Translations under genes and position numbers: made by a program
The notes under the pieces: model-generated
Database searches by the model: none
What the model saw: only the letters and a program-made list of their open reading frames with translations
What the model was told of the DNA's origin: nothing
Assembly (NCBI RefSeq): GCF_022965805.1
Contig: NC_133105.1
Span: 4,154,001-4,218,000, forward strand
DNA length: 64,000 bases
Origin: Primulina eburnea
Lineage: Eukaryota; Streptophyta; Magnoliopsida; Lamiales; Gesneriaceae
Reading direction: 5' to 3'
Shown here: piece by piece, positions 12,011 through 25,818 of the stretch
Numbering within the stretch: position 1 is the first letter of the stretch
How the letters are laid out: each line of letters starts with the position of its first letter

Positions 12011-12291
12011 TCTTTATATTAGTAACAATTAGTATTACAATTACAATTATAGATGTGGAACACATGGTCCCACCGAAAGCAGCAGCAGCAGCAGCTTGTG
12101 GTTACCCCAAGCTGATTATTTATCCAAACAAGTTCCCAAATCGGGTTGGGGATGGATTCAAAGGTCAAAATTAGGGTTCCCGTATTCAAAGAAAGCGACA
12201 GGGGCTGTATTATCCACTTAGGTATTCGTGGCAGTAAAAGCTTGGAGATTGAAATCCTGGGCCCTACGCATACACATACTCCCCTTTCTAC

Positions 12292-12989
12292 CACGTGGCA
12301 TTTCTCTGTACGTTGCTTCTCTCACCAAATCACGCCGACTAACCGAAACAACCACCGAAAAAAAAAAAGCTTTTTTTTTAAATTAGAAAATTAGATGGAT
12401 ATTTGTTGCCAATTATCGGGCTAGATATTTAAGATGACAGATAAAAGATTAGTTCTTTTTCTTAAAAAAAAATGATAGGTAAAATTAAGGAAAAAAACAC
12501 TAAGCAAGTCTGAGGAAGAATGGAGATCGTCGACCAAGAAGATACACACAATACGCTGTATGTATAATTGTATACATTTATTTATTTATAGAATATATTT
12601 ATATCGATTATAATATTTGATTATGATAATAATATTATGGATTTACGACTTCGATTTGTGTTTCCTCTCCGGGATATATAAAATATAATGTATGTGTATT
12701 TACGTCAGAGATAATCCATACGGACGTCAGAGATAATTCATTCACGTGGTCTTGTTCTGTAAATTACTCTGTTTTTTTTTCTTTTTTCGTTTTGGCCCAT
12801 TTGATTTCGCTTTCTTACTTCGAGGATTCTGTTTGTTTGTGGGAAATATTCGGCGGTTACGTTCGATTACGGGACTTTTTGACGGTGGGTTTTGCATATA
12901 TACGCGCACAGAGGGCTTTGTTCCAGCCCATGACTTTCGTTCTGCAAATTTAATAGCGAAAGAGACGGAGAGATTTTAGAGTGTGAAAA
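12292..12989 (+). promoter_or_regulatory. ACGT-core (bZIP-type) promoter cluster of the Ser-rich gene
   Basis: CACGTGGC (G-box/ABRE-like) lies at 12292-12299 and CACGTGGT at 12743-12750. Just before the latter, an 18-bp direct repeat ACGTCAGAGATAATYCAT occurs at 12702-12719 and 12724-12741 with 22-bp spacing, each copy carrying TGACGT on the minus strand. A TATATA word near 12896 would place transcription start roughly 60 bp before the ATG. G-box/ABRE and TGACGT words are bound by plant bZIP factors; use here is inferred. Confidence 0.5.
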
Positions 12990-15202
12990 ATGGAGGGAGG
13001 GAAGAAATCGGGTTCTTCATTCACCTCTGACCTTTTCGGGTCCAAGGATTCTGACGTCGCTGCTTCATCTTCTGGGATTTTTGGGTCAATTTTTACGCCA
13101 GCCGCTAAGGTAGAAAAGACTTTCTTTTTAAAAAAAGAATGAGAATAATTTGCAATAAATATTTGGGTTCTTGTGTTTTAGGTAATTGGATGTCTTGATT
13201 TGTTGTTTAGTACTGTTTATTTTAACATTTCAAGTTGCGGTGTCGGCTGGTCGAAGCATTTTTTGGTTTGTGAAAGATAAATACGTACGTTGTTGCATCG
13301 ATTATTCTGGTTATTAGGATGTCTAAGAAATTTTGTGAGCAACGAAATTCAGTTTTTGTGGTAGATGACATGAAAGGGTGCGAAGAAATTCGATATATTT
13401 CAGCTTTTCTTACTCAGAGAGAGCAGAATCGAAAGTTTTAACTGCATCAATCAAGCTGCCTCTTATTGCCAGAAATCTCCACGTAATAATGATCGTTAGA
13501 CTCTTGAAGTAATCGTGTGTTTAATTGCTAAAAATTTAGTGAGTTCTCCATAGAGGATTAATCTTTTATGGCAAGTGACAATCATTCATGTGCTAGTTAC
13601 CGTGTACGTATTCTATATAAAATTGTAAATTATAGTTGTTCCATGTATATTTCAATGACACACACGCGTATCTCACCTCGTGATATGGAATTTTCCGAAC
13701 TCGGTGCTTGTAAGTTGTGACTGAGATCTGTTTTGAATTTTTATAGTGGTCTCAGGCCGTAGGCAATGATTCTCTGCATATGCCGGAGAAAGAGAAGAAG
13801 CATGATTCTGGAAGTCAGAGTTGGAATAGTAAGACTGCTGTTTCTGGTATGCTTCAACCAAGATCCTCATTTCTTGAAGATTATAGCTTTTCAACATAGA
13901 ATGTGTGATTGCTTCATTGTTATGCTCCCATCTGTCGACAGCCGATTGTATTTGTGTTAAGCATATGATGCATTTTTTTAATGAATCATGAGTTAAACCG
14001 ATAGAATACCACATGTGTATCATCCGGGATATATAGCATTTTTTTAACGAGTTTTGAGTTGAACCGTTAGAATACCAAATGTGTATCGTCCATCCAATTT
14101 GGAATCTTGTCGAATATTTAGTTGTAGTCAGCATATGTCTAGTAGTTGCAGCAAGATTCTTTTAGGCCCTGCTGAATTCGAGTCAATTGTATCTGACATA
14201 TTGCATGAATGCTGCAAAAACAGTTAAATCTTTAATCTTTGGTGTAATTCTTCAGTGACGGTTGTGAGTGTGTATCCAAGTTTGTATTACGCATGACCAT
14301 GGGCTTCTTTTGCAGAAAGTAGTGTTGTAAAGGGTGAAGGCAACTTCCGGAGGTCGGAAGGCAAAGAAATGGGTCCGTTTTATCCGGGAGAAAATGTGCA
14401 TCCTTGTCATTATAGCTCGTCGATTTACTATGGAGGTCAAGACCTTTATTCTCGACCTCAGACTGCCCAGAGCACTGTGTTCACTACTGTGAGTAGGCTA
14501 AAAGTTCATTCGAAGAACCATCATATTAATAGTTTTTGCAGCAAATAGGACAATTATGCGGCCTCCTTTAGGAGACTCTTTCCATCAACATTTTTCTTAA
14601 ACCACTATTTACTAGCAGGATAAATACTTTACTTTAGGTAAAGTTGATATGCAAATTCCCCAGAAAAGGGTGGAAAAATTGTTGATGGGCATTTAAGAAG
14701 CTTATTTAATACAATGTATCAGTACTGGATATCAGAACTTTTATTCTATGCGTCATAACATAGAACAACATCTGCTAACATTTTATTTCCAGTTTTTATT
14801 TATCGTAATTCTGGATTTATGCATTGGAATTGAACTGATGATGATGCCTTGGCATTTTTTCAGTTCAATAAAGATGGAGGAGAAGATGACTCGGATGGTG
14901 CTTCAAGAGGAAACTGGTGGCAGGGTATGTTATCCATAGTCGTTAAATTATATATGGTACCAATTTAAGATTTTGTTTTCTTTCGGCAGGTTCTCTTTAT
15001 TACTAGGAGCTCGTCCCGTTACAAGTGAACTTACATATACTTAGGTACAAGCAGACTTAGTGCTTTTGGTGTAGATTGTGAATCAATTTAGTTCGTTCGA
15101 AGATCATCAATAGTTTTTTTCGTTTATTATATGTTTAAGAATCTTTATTCCCATTTATTTGTAGGGAGATACAAACGCAGGGCATCGAGCACAGCAGCAT
15201 AG
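12990..15202 (+). CDS. Small plant-specific Ser-rich protein (MEGxKK...GIFGSIF family)
   Basis: Five exons by GT-AG reading: 12990-13109, 13747-13846, 14316-14488, 14864-14924, 15165-15202, giving 163 residues. The N-terminus MEGGKKSGSSFTSDLFGSKD followed by SSSGIFGSIF is a hallmark of a conserved plant family of unknown biochemistry. As I recall, an Arabidopsis member is called SIS (salt induced serine rich), so stress responsiveness is plausible but not shown here. Further conserved-looking segments are FYPGENVHPCHYSSSIYYGG (exon 3), an acidic DGGEDDSDGASRGNWWQG (exon 4) and a basic tail GRYKRRASSTAA. No signal peptide or membrane segment is seen. All junctions keep frame. Confidence 0.85.
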
Positions 15203-18200
15203 CAGTTTAATTTATAGACGAAAAGTAACCTTAGCTAAGGACTGCCTTTTGTTACCTCCATTTGTGATGCCTAGGCATCACTATTAGTAGCCTATGTAAT
15301 TGTAGCTAGTATCTTTTTTTTTGGGTGCTATATAATGTAAAAGATATGTAACTTCATGCTTTTCGAGCCCATTGAGCTGTATCTTAATATGAACCTTTGC
15401 TTCTCCATTCAAGGTATTGTGGACTGTGGATATGCTCCACGATGTGCTACACCCCGTGGGCAATCCGGCATTTTTTTAGCCAAAAAAAAAAGGTGTGGGG
15501 CCAAACATTTTGCGGGGGCCTTGCACCAATCCGACGTAGTCATAAAACTATGCTTCCATATTGTGTCCAGTCTTTAAACGCTCTGTCAGAGATTGGTAAA
15601 AGATTCCAGAATCGATGCCTTTTGAGTACAATAACTTTTGACCATCGTTTGGTAGGTTGGGTACTATGTGGCATCAGATTGTTTGAAAAGTGTATTTGAA
15701 AGCAACGGTGACAAAGTTGCGTGTTTTATACATGTAACTTGGAATGCGTTGTCCGAATATTGACTACCAACCAAATATCTTCCTCTTGGGAGAATCCCAA
15801 CCACGAAAACAGTGAGTGACAAGAATGAGAATGTTTCTTTTGAATCATTTGGGGAACGTGGTGTGGTTGGTACTGATACCTGATAGGATAAGAATCTTGT
15901 CTGGGAATTGGGTGATATTATGGGAGCAAAGGTACAAGTTTTAAGGGTACGAGTGGCTGCCTGCCTGCCATCTGGTGATGGCACTATAATGCGAATAAAG
16001 ATGGGCGATGAATGCTTGGTGGAATGTCACTTGTTTTGTATTATTTCCCTTGTCAAATATTAATTGAAAAAAGTGAGAGCAAACTTCACCTGCATTTCAA
16101 TAATAATATTATATATAATCAAATTTTCTATGGATAAAATAATAGAAGATTTACCACATATCTAAACTTCAATGCATCATGTGTTATCTATCCATTTCTC
16201 TTCAGCCAAGACTAGAAACGAAAATATTAGGTGGACCAATTTGTACGTGTTTCGGCCCAGCGGATACTTAGACCGCAGGAAGACACTTAATTTCTGAGTT
16301 CATCATGCCTCCGAAATTCCAAGATTATACAGAACCGTAGTTCATTGATACCACATAAATGTTCTTGAAATGAAATTTCTTTGTGACAGCAAGAACGCCA
16401 TTCTCCCCGAATGAAACTGAACTCAATATGGTGCAAAATCCTCATATTTCTCCTTCCGTGTTTCCAAGAATATGAAGCTTATGAGAAAAGGCGGTTTCAC
16501 AAGACTCCCAAAGTGTCTTTCATGAAGGCACTTGTTGGATCGGTAATGAAAAGGAACGAATGAAGGGATGCCACTGAACAAAAACTCAAATCGATGTTCC
16601 ACTTTATTCACCTTTAGTTGGGTTTTGAAGGGACTAGAATTGGAATTTCTGCATGTATTTTGCTGCGAAATAATAATCTTCTTTTTTTGTCAGACAGGTC
16701 TAGTTTAATAGGGATAGGAATTTAAGGTGGAGGAAGTTTCTTAGGATCCAGACTCTGTGATGCTTCTTCTGATTGTAAACACGTATTAATAAACTATGTA
16801 TTCATTTTTTTTTTTACGACGATGGAACATGTCGTATAGTATTTTCCAGCGCGTGTTGAGTAAAACCTTCATGTTAATATAATAACCTACAATTAACGCT
16901 AGTTAGGTAAACAGTATTGAGCAAAACCATATAAGACTAAATCTCCCGAAAGTGCTGGGAGACTCACATTAAAGTTTTGATGTACAATATTTTTTTTTTT
17001 TTGAGATAACGAGCATATATATATTCACATAAAGTATTCACCTGTTTCAGGAATATTGGGCCTCACCCGACCAAGGCCCATAATAAAATTAAGCCCAAAG
17101 AAAAGCTTACCACTATTCACGGAGGCAACTAGACAACTACGTCCAGCCTTCATCGAGCTCGAAGATTACACGGTACTGTTTCGACAATGGGACACGATCG
17201 TTTTTTCAAGGAAATAAAATCCATAACTAACCAAATAGTTATTGTATAACCATATCAAATCAAACAAGAGTACGAATTAGTTATGTTTTGGATTTTCCGC
17301 GACGAAATGATGAAATGTATCTGATATCAGTTCTATGAGAAAATATGATATTTGGCGATAGATGTTTGGGTCTGTAAATACGAGAAGAAAGTATAAATTA
17401 TTTTGGAATTATGTTGCATTTACCTAATGCTCTATGCCATATAAAATTACTAACCGGGTCAATATCTAATTTTTAAAAGAAAAAATATTATATAAAAGAA
17501 AAACGTTGCTAGTAAAGTAAAAGTTGTGATGAGACACGAACGCATCATTCCAAGTTTGGAATATGTTTGTATTAAGAACAAAACCTACAAAGTAAAGTGA
17601 AGTGATAATTGCCACATTTCACCCAAAGTAATTGGTGATTTTTTTATATATAAATGTGATTAATAATGTATATCGAAATGTAATTTGCTAAAAGAAAAAT
17701 TATTTTTTATTTACGACTAATCGAAAATTTATAGCATGAATGTGAGAGGATGCAAGAAAGTGGTTCTAATCTCATCACTTTTCATCTCTTGTCATATTAA
17801 AGAGTTTTTGATAGACTTCGATCTATTCGAATGGACGTGACAAAAGATAATCTTGAGTTGGTGTATTAATATTAAGTATCCTTGACTTTGAACAATTTAT
17901 TAAATTTCATTTTCTAAATGGTATGTAAAAATTAGTAAATTTGTGTAAAAATTAATAAGTTATAAAAAAATATTTATCAGTATTAATTTACTTATATGTA
18001 ATATTAAATATTTTAAAATACATACATATATAAATATGAAGTCTTTGCAATTTATTTTTTACAAATTTTAATTGTAATACGATGTTTTGAAAAATAGAAA
18101 CTACATTTAAATGTTTCTATTGACTATGTCATTTAATTTAATTTTGTATATGATTTTAGGTTTTGCGATACTTTTATATGTTTAGTTTTGTATATTATCT

Positions 18201-19747
18201 TAATTGAAATCATGTCTTTGTATCATTAACTTGTAAACCGCTTGAAATAATTCAAACAAGGAGCTAACAATGCAATCAAGAATCAATCTCCAAACGTGTT
18301 TGCACATGCAAGAACGCGTAAGGTTATTTGTCAACATTTGGGATATGAAAAAGTCCAAAAACGTGTGACACAGATTCACTCCTACTCATGTTTTTGTTCC
18401 AAATATATATTTTAAACTTTTTCCTTTATGAAAAATGAATTTTAATCCATCTTCTATTATAAAAATTTAATATTTGTAATTTCATATGAATTAAGATTTG
18501 TATCGAATATTAAAGAATCCATTTTTCTTAAGCATGAGGCATAATGGGACGTTAAGAGATATTTCACTAAACAAAAAGGATTCAAACTTAGATAAACAGA
18601 TTAGCAAATAAAATAAAACTTTGGGTTCGATTCCTCCTCTCAATACTTTGTTGACTAATTCTATTATATAAAGTTTGTCCGATATAGTTTACCTGACTAG
18701 CATGCTTTGCAACATATTATATTAACCATATGTTTACTGGATGGACACTTATCGGACATGAGTTCCATCGGCCTAAAAAGAGTAAAATAAAATTTGAAAA
18801 GAACATTAATTATATGTGAAAATGACTTGTTTTTAATATGCAAACGAAAATGGCATGAAAAAGGTGACAACACATATCATATCAACTATCTTCAATGGGA
18901 TGTATTAATATATGAGCATCATTAATGAGATATGAGGCCAGCATTGAATTTAGCAATTTGTAATAATTTTTTGCTACAATAATTGAGTACACGTGATGTT
19001 TGAACCCAACGTCTGCGAACAAATATTTGCAAAATTTATAGTTCCTATAGTTAATTAATGGTTTTCTTTTCTTTCTTTCTTTTTTAATTTTTCTTTTAAA
19101 AAAGAAGTGTATCATGATTAAATTAACTAATAAGGTATGGGAGACACGTTTTTTTTTTGTGGTGTTTATGTAACAATATACATGGATGGAATGAGAATTT
19201 CGACTGTGAGGTTAAATTTTTTAAAAAATACGTTTATATGACAATATGGATTGCGGAAATTTTGTGTTCTTATGAATCAAATTCAATTTTTTTAATATAA
19301 ATTATATATGTATAGAACAAATGAAAATTATTTTAGTATAGAAAGTAAGATAATAAATATTATTTGACAAAAAAAATGAAATTCTAGTTTTATTTCTTAA
19401 ATTGATGATAATAACGTGTACCAATAATATGAAATTACAAAAGAACAAGGTCCACAGTAGAAACAACAAAAAGTCTCACTATGAATGGGCCCACTAGCAA
19501 ATACCCAACGGCCCACCTAATAAACTTGGGCCCCGCGGTGTAACGTATCAGCACCACCCAATCAGCTGATCTTGACCACCCGTCTATTGCCACCTCGTTT
19601 TATATATCTTGTTAGTTTTAGTTTAATAATAAACATTTATCTTCTTTATTTACGGAACACCAAATAATAGTAAATGTCGATATATTTTTTGGACCAGTAT
19701 TACAAGAATAACCTCTTAATTAACCAAATTAAATATATATTTTGTTG
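15203..19747. other. Intergenic DNA, no gene recognised
   Basis: The first ~200 bases probably contain the 3' UTR of the Ser-rich gene. The rest is AT-rich with occasional richer patches (15400-16000, 17040-17160, 19440-19600) that carry no recognisable protein motif. Confidence 0.45.
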
Positions 19748-19754
19748 TATTATA

Positions 19755-19917
19755 GAGTAGGTCTCTTGTGAGACGGTCTCACGAATCTTTATCTATGAGA
19801 CGGGTCAACCCTACTAATATTTACAATAAAAAGTAATTTTTTTCATTGATAATCCAAATAAAAGATGTGTTTCACAAAATACGATCCGTGAGACCGTCTC
19901 ACACAAGTTTTTGCTGG
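19755..19917 (+). mobile_element. GTCTCAC-type MITE, copy 1
   Basis: Starts GAGTAGGTCTC, has the inverted words GTGAGACGGTCTCAC and GTGAGACCGTCTCAC near its ends, and finishes CACAAGTTTTTGCTGG. The 7-bp direct repeat TATTATA flanks it at 19748-19754 and 19918-19924. Length 163 bp. Confidence 0.85.
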
Positions 19918-20103
19918 TATTATATGTATCCTGATATAATATTATTTTTAAATTATTTTATTTTTTTTACGAAATAATTTTTTTTAAAAAAATATTTAAG
20001 GTTAAGATTTGTTGAATATGAAGCTAGGTGCGAAAAATATAGGAAACAATTCGTGAAATTTTGAAAATCAAATATAAGGTTATTGATAGGTCCTACTGAA
20101 TAT

Positions 20104-20181
20104 AGTTAATCTAATAATCATAATAACTAGTAAAAGATATACAGTTAATCTAATAATCATAATAACTAGTAAAAGATATAC
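20104..20181. repeat. Perfect 39-bp tandem duplication
   Basis: The 39-base unit beginning AGTTAATCTAATAATCATAA occurs twice head to tail (20104-20142, 20143-20181). An (ATT)n tract follows to about 20220. Confidence 0.9.
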
Positions 20182-20489
20182 AATATTATTATTATTATTA
20201 TTATTATTTTTATTATTTTTTTTAATTTATCAAATAATACTAATCAATTAACACATTTAAATTGTTCGATTTAAAATTGAGTTTTGTGTAGATCTATTTA
20301 AAATATGAAGTGATTTAGTAAAATTTTTATTGAAATAAAAAGAATAATTATGAAATTAAATATTTTGATGTATTTAATATAGTTACTCTGAAATATCATA
20401 CTCAATAATAATATAATAAATATGGATAATAATTTAAAAATATATATAATTGTATAATTAGCATTATTTATTTGTTCATTAAAAGAAAT

Positions 20490-21724
20490 GTCTCTCATGT
20501 TGGCTGCGGCGAGACATCATTTCGCGGGGATTATTATCTCGTTGTAAGTCTCCGGCGTCGGGCAGTTCCAAGTGGATTTCTTGCTTTCTCACTCTGCTAT
20601 TCCTCTCTTTGCTTATAGTGTAAGTCCCATTTATATGTATTTTTGGACCGACTGCGGAAACGCTTTATCTTGAAATCTTGTTTGGGGAAGTTGATGTTCA
20701 TCGTGGTAGGATTTTGGAACTGGTTTTACTGATACTTCTTGATTTTGTTAAAGTTATTTTCAATTCTTGCTCTCGATTGTAGCTTTGATGCATGGTCATT
20801 CTGGTGCTTTTTTGCTCTTCTCGAGGCTCAGCCTGTTTGGATCTTTGATTTTATTGTTCTGGAAATGCTTGCCGACTTGGTTGTTGGGTTAGATTTTGGA
20901 ATAATCCTTACATTGCTGACACAACATATAATGTGGAACTAATAAATTCCTGCTCAAGGTTATGTAAATCTTCTTTAAAGATCCTTGCTTTCTGAAGCGC
21001 TCATGGAATCAAGTGGGTAATGTCGGTAGCTGTTTCCCTCTTTCAAATACTCATAAAATCAAGTGGCTGTGCAATTATTTTGTTGATTCATTTCTCTGCT
21101 TAGCTTGAGCCATATCTGACCTAGATACTGATGTTTGTAGAGGAAACGGAAATTGTCGGCGTTAAGTTAAGTTTCGAGATTACTTACTGTAGTTGGAAGG
21201 TGTACTTTTACATTCAATTGAAGTCTCCTCCTGGCCATACGGCATCTCAAATGTAATATTTATTGTGGGTTTCTTTTTCTACGCCTATGGCAAAGTCCCT
21301 TTGGTTGAATGTCAAAAAATCTGCGTTCTTTCTGATACTTCATCAACATAAGAAGGAATTTTCTACATTGTGTAGAGCATATCCAATAAATGAAATTACA
21401 GATTTGGATGTTTGTTTTTTTCACTTCTCTATGATGAAATGACATGTTGTAAAGTTTCATTATGTTAATTTTTGAGAATGGGCAAGTCTACATGAAACTT
21501 GAAGGCTTTGATCGTTGGGAAATCAAATCTTGTAACTTTTATTTAGCATAGATTTTGCATGCTTTATGCTGCTGAAACTGATTATTTGTCTTTATCAGCA
21601 ATCACTCTTCCAGCACTAGTAAGATTGCAAGTTTCAGAAAGGACTATCAGGAACTCGGTGGAGATGTAATATGGTGCAATATGTCAGGAAACGAAGTCCT
21701 TGAAATGTAGAAACGTTTATACGA
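20490..21724 (+). promoter_or_regulatory. Probable 5' UTR with intron(s) of the DUF3527 gene
   Basis: At about 20490 the base composition changes from AT-rich spacer to a GC-richer leader. A consensus donor GTAAGTCCC follows at about 20621, and an acceptor TTTATCAG ends near 21600. This suggests a 5' UTR exon at ~20500-20620, an intron of ~1 kb, and a second exon carrying the ATG. No coding frame is seen here. Confidence 0.4.
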
Positions 21725-24365
21725 ATGGCACAAAGCTTAGAGCAGAGAAGTTTAACGCGTGAACAATCTATAATTGCTGTTAATAGAAAGATTTCATCAT
21801 GCTTGACTGAAAAAGGTTCACCTTTTCAAGACACACCGAAGGCCAAACATAAATTTAGTCAGCCGATTCACCATCCAAATAGTAAATTTGCTCAAACCAA
21901 AAGCACTGAGCATGTGATCCAATTTAAATATTTGGAGAATAACCGAAAACCAATGCTTGGGAGTAAGGTGCATAATGATGATGAGCTTGTCAAGCACATG
22001 TCGAATGTGCCTTGCTTTCTGCAGCAAGTGGGGAAAGAGAAAAGCATTCAAGAGAAGGCGTTAAATTTTGGCGTTCTTGACTGGAAAAGGTTGGAGAAAT
22101 GGAAGTACAACGAACGCATGCCTGTAAGAATTCACAAGAAAACATCATCATCTAGCACAGGCTCTATTTGTACGGGAAGTGGACCACCTAAAATGAGTCC
22201 CAATCTTAGAAGGCAACCCTCATCACGTGGTTTAGATATCGATTCACATTTTGGTTCACCACAGAGAAAACAGCTTCCAGCACAAAGTCCTCATCTCTAT
22301 CCATTCAAGATGGAAAGAAAAGACACATGTTGTAGGGAAGAGTCTTTTGAAGGCATCAGACAGCCAGGAAACCTGGAAATGCCTAGCCAAGAATTTCAAG
22401 GTGTCCAAAGGAGCTCTGTTGATAGGCCCCAAAAATTTCATCATAACGTAGAGAGTTATGACAGTTGTTCGGAACCAGATTTGGACAATGTCAAGATGAA
22501 GGATATGAATAGAGAAACTATTCCCGAAAGGAAACTTCGGTTCTCAGAGCAGGGAAAACATAGGATTTCACTCTTATCAAATGATACAATCAATGGTCAG
22601 TGGAAAATAAGTGAGAAGAGTATGGATGATGGAGCGAACTATACTTATATGGGTTTCCCTGTGGAGATGCAAACTTTTCTCTTAGTATCCAAACATTTTC
22701 TAAGAGGACTTGCTCAGAAAGTTCTCCGTTTTCAGAACCAAGGATGTCTCTTGATGGAAAATTGTCTGAAGCAATAGGAAACAGAATTTCTAATTGCTTT
22801 TCTCCTCAGGAACCTGGAGAATTTTCTGATATTGTCATCCCAATATCATCTGGAGCTAAAGCTTTGATTACACATGAAAAAACTGCAAAACATTCGCTTT
22901 TAGTCGAGGCTCGAAAGAGAGCAGATGCTAAGCTGCCTACTGTTAAAGCAAGACATCTGTCCCCTACTCCGCGGTTCATCTCTGGACCTCGAAAAATGAG
23001 CAGGAGTTCTAGTTTTAAGGTGAACTCTGCAGTTCCAGGACGGAGTTCTACGTATACTGCTGTCATATCTGGTCCGGTGATGGAAGTTACCACTGGTGCA
23101 GATAGCATTGATAAAGATAAGGCGAATTCAAGTAGTAAGGGTAGGTCAAGCCCTTTGAGGAGGTTGCTAGACCCATTGCTAAAGAAAAAAGAATCTCAAC
23201 CTACCAATATTGTTCAGCCATCAAATGGAACTATGGCCACAAGGGGATTGCGTCAGGATAGAAAGTTCGAGGGGTTATCTTCTAAGGGTCTTCTGCAGCT
23301 CTCGTTGAAGAATGGGCTCCCTTTCTTTAAACTTGTAGTTGAGAATAGCAGCAACGACATGCTTGCTGCCGTCGTGAAGAAGTTGCCAGCATTTGGAAAG
23401 AGTGATCACAGCATGGTATATACATTCTATTCTATTCATGAGATAAGAAAAAAGAACATGACTTGGATTCAAGGATCGAAGAGTAAAAGATTGTAACCTA
23501 GGATGTAATATTCTCGGCCAGATGAAAATTTCAAGCACTCATCTTCCTAAATCACGTGGTAAGAGTTCAGATGTATGTTCTGTGAGAGAATGTGTGCTAT
23601 ATGGTGTTGACAAAGAGCAGGTGGATGAGGAAGAACCTGAATTTTTACCTGGAAAGGAGAGGGCAGCTGTTGTTTTGCAAAACTCGTGTCAAAAGCTTAA
23701 CGACAGAGAGTTAAATGACAACAAAAAATTGTACCAAGATGAAAACACTGAAAGTGCAGTAGTCATCCTTCATGGCGGTGTCCATGGAATGCCGAATAAA
23801 GGTGCACCATCTTCTTTAATTAGTCGGTGGAGATCTGGTGGATCTTGTGATTGTGGAGGGTGGGATGTTGGTTGCAAGCTACGAGTCCTTACGATCCACA
23901 ATAAAAAAGGCTGCAAGATTCTCGAATCATCACTGTCTTGTTCCTCCACGGATCCTGTTAATCTTTTTGTTCAGGTAACGTTTTAATGCTTCGCTTTGCT
24001 AATTTCCTCTTATATTTCAAATATGAAATATCAATTCATAATTATCCGCTCTTATGCTATTACAGGGCAGAGAGCAAAACAGCAAACCTGTTTTCAACCT
24101 GGAAGCATTCAGCGATGGATTTTACTCACTTGAGTTGGATTCCTCAATTCCTTTGTTAGAGGCATTCGCCACATGTGTAGCAGTGTTAACAAGCCAAAAA
24201 TTTTCTGAAATTTTAGACACAAATATCCCGGGACACAGTCTAGAAGCCATTGTTGGAAGCTGTAAACCAAGTATCACAACCACAACCACCACTATCCCAT
24301 TCTCACGACAAATCCCTGCAAAATATGCCACATGCCGCCCCTCTTCACCAGTTGGAAGAATCTAA
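21725..24365 (+). CDS. DUF3527-family plant protein, reading frame broken twice
   Basis: Exon 21725-23974 and exon 24066-24365, joined at FVQ|GREQ by a GT-AG intron. The N-terminal part carries LNFGVLDWKRLEKWKYNERM, a typical signature of plant DUF3527 proteins. The C-terminal part has the family core: RWRSGGSCDCGGWDVGCKLR, FNLEAFSDGFYSLELDSSIP, and the ending YATCRPSSPVGRI. Function is unknown in this family. The exon is not one open frame: the first frame stops at 22777, a second carries conserved text from about 22650 to 23490 (SESSPFSEPRMSLDGKL to WIQGSKSK), and the first frame resumes with DCNLGCNILGQMKISST. The shifts are -1 near 22640-22660 and +1 in an A-run near 23485, so they compensate. 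Assembly error and genuine pseudogenisation both fit. Confidence 0.8.
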
Positions 24366-25818
24366 GGAATGAAACAAGGGATCGCATAATATAGACGCTT
24401 GTTCAAGTGATCAAACCCATTGTTTTCGTTTTTTGGAACTATACTTTTTCTCACAGTTAATATCAAGTTTATTTGAAGGAAAATTGTCCGGACTTGCACA
24501 AGTTATTATCCTTGGTATCTTTTTTTTTTATTTGAGTAATATCGTATCTTTATATAGATAGATATTTGGTGATGCAGAAATCAGTAGTTATTTCTTCTCG
24601 ATTTCTGAATGATCTGTGTTTTAGATCACGCAGGGTTCAAAGCTTGCCTCTCTGCCTTGTCTGATAACGTTTTAGAATTCTTTTATTAGGTGGCAATCAC
24701 TTTTCTTCTTCATCGTCTGTGTCAAGTCATGCTTTCAATTCCAAATTTGTGAAAGCTAATGAATCATGGAATCACCCTTGTATTCATTTGTTTTTCTTGT
24801 CTCTTACTTAGCTTATATTATCCTATTTCATTGCATTTATAGAGTCACATGCACCATGTCCTACCTTCATCTTGCCACATGATAGACAGTGTGGAACATA
24901 TCTTCTGTGGAATGTGAATCACAAATTCAGGGAGAGAATAATGTTTGAAATGAAATGCATTTTATGTCATCGATATTCATTTTTAACTGTGGCTATATCA
25001 ATTGAATTTTAGATCTCTCCTCGAATAGGCTCCCGTGTCATTATAGTTCTGTATTGGAGATGAAAGAGACCCTTTTAAGCTGGAAACATCTTTTTTTGTT
25101 CGAAGTTATAAAAATCCTCAGCTGCTTTTTTTTTATTTTTTATTTTTGTATCATTTAAGTACCATTTAATTTCGTTTTTTGGAACTGCTTTTTGTTATGC
25201 ATATATGTGCTATATGATCTATCACATGCTTTGCAGAAGCTACCAGGCTATCGATTTCTTAGTTCTATCAATCCGAGCTCCTAACTTTTTTAGTTAAAAA
25301 AAGCTATATAAAAGCAAACAAATCCTTTGCAGACCCAAATACATCAAACATAAAATTTACTATCTAATGTGAAGAAATGGTCACACGACATTTATGTATT
25401 TATTTTTAAGGAACACGACATTTATTTAGTTGATTTCAGTTGCACACAGATGTAATGCTGCGTTTGTTATCAAACATACACGATTTATTGGCATAATCGA
25501 TTTTAATTTCGTGTAGCACAAAGTTTTCAATCCAAACACGGACCACGAATTCAAAACAAACATCTTTTCGAGGAAAGTTGTGACAAAAACAAGATTGATT
25601 AGTAAACCAAGCATGAGTGTCTACAAAACTTTTGACATTTTTATTCTCTTTCTCCGAGTGCTTAAAGTTAAAAGTGGCTTTAAGTTAATCCATTAACAAT
25701 AAATCATAAATTTTTAATTCACATTTTGTGTTACTGGGAATAAAAATCATGGCACGTATCTATCAAGTATCATTCTAAAATTCATATTACAGTCACATAT
25801 CTTGAACAAAATCTGCTG
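24366..25818. other. Spacer between convergent genes
   Basis: It should contain both 3' UTRs. No coding motif or repeat boundary was recognised. Confidence 0.45.

Noticed and set aside
13673..14134. 153-residue minus-strand ORF
   Set aside because: It lies over exon 2 and introns of the plus-strand Ser-rich gene and has no domain.
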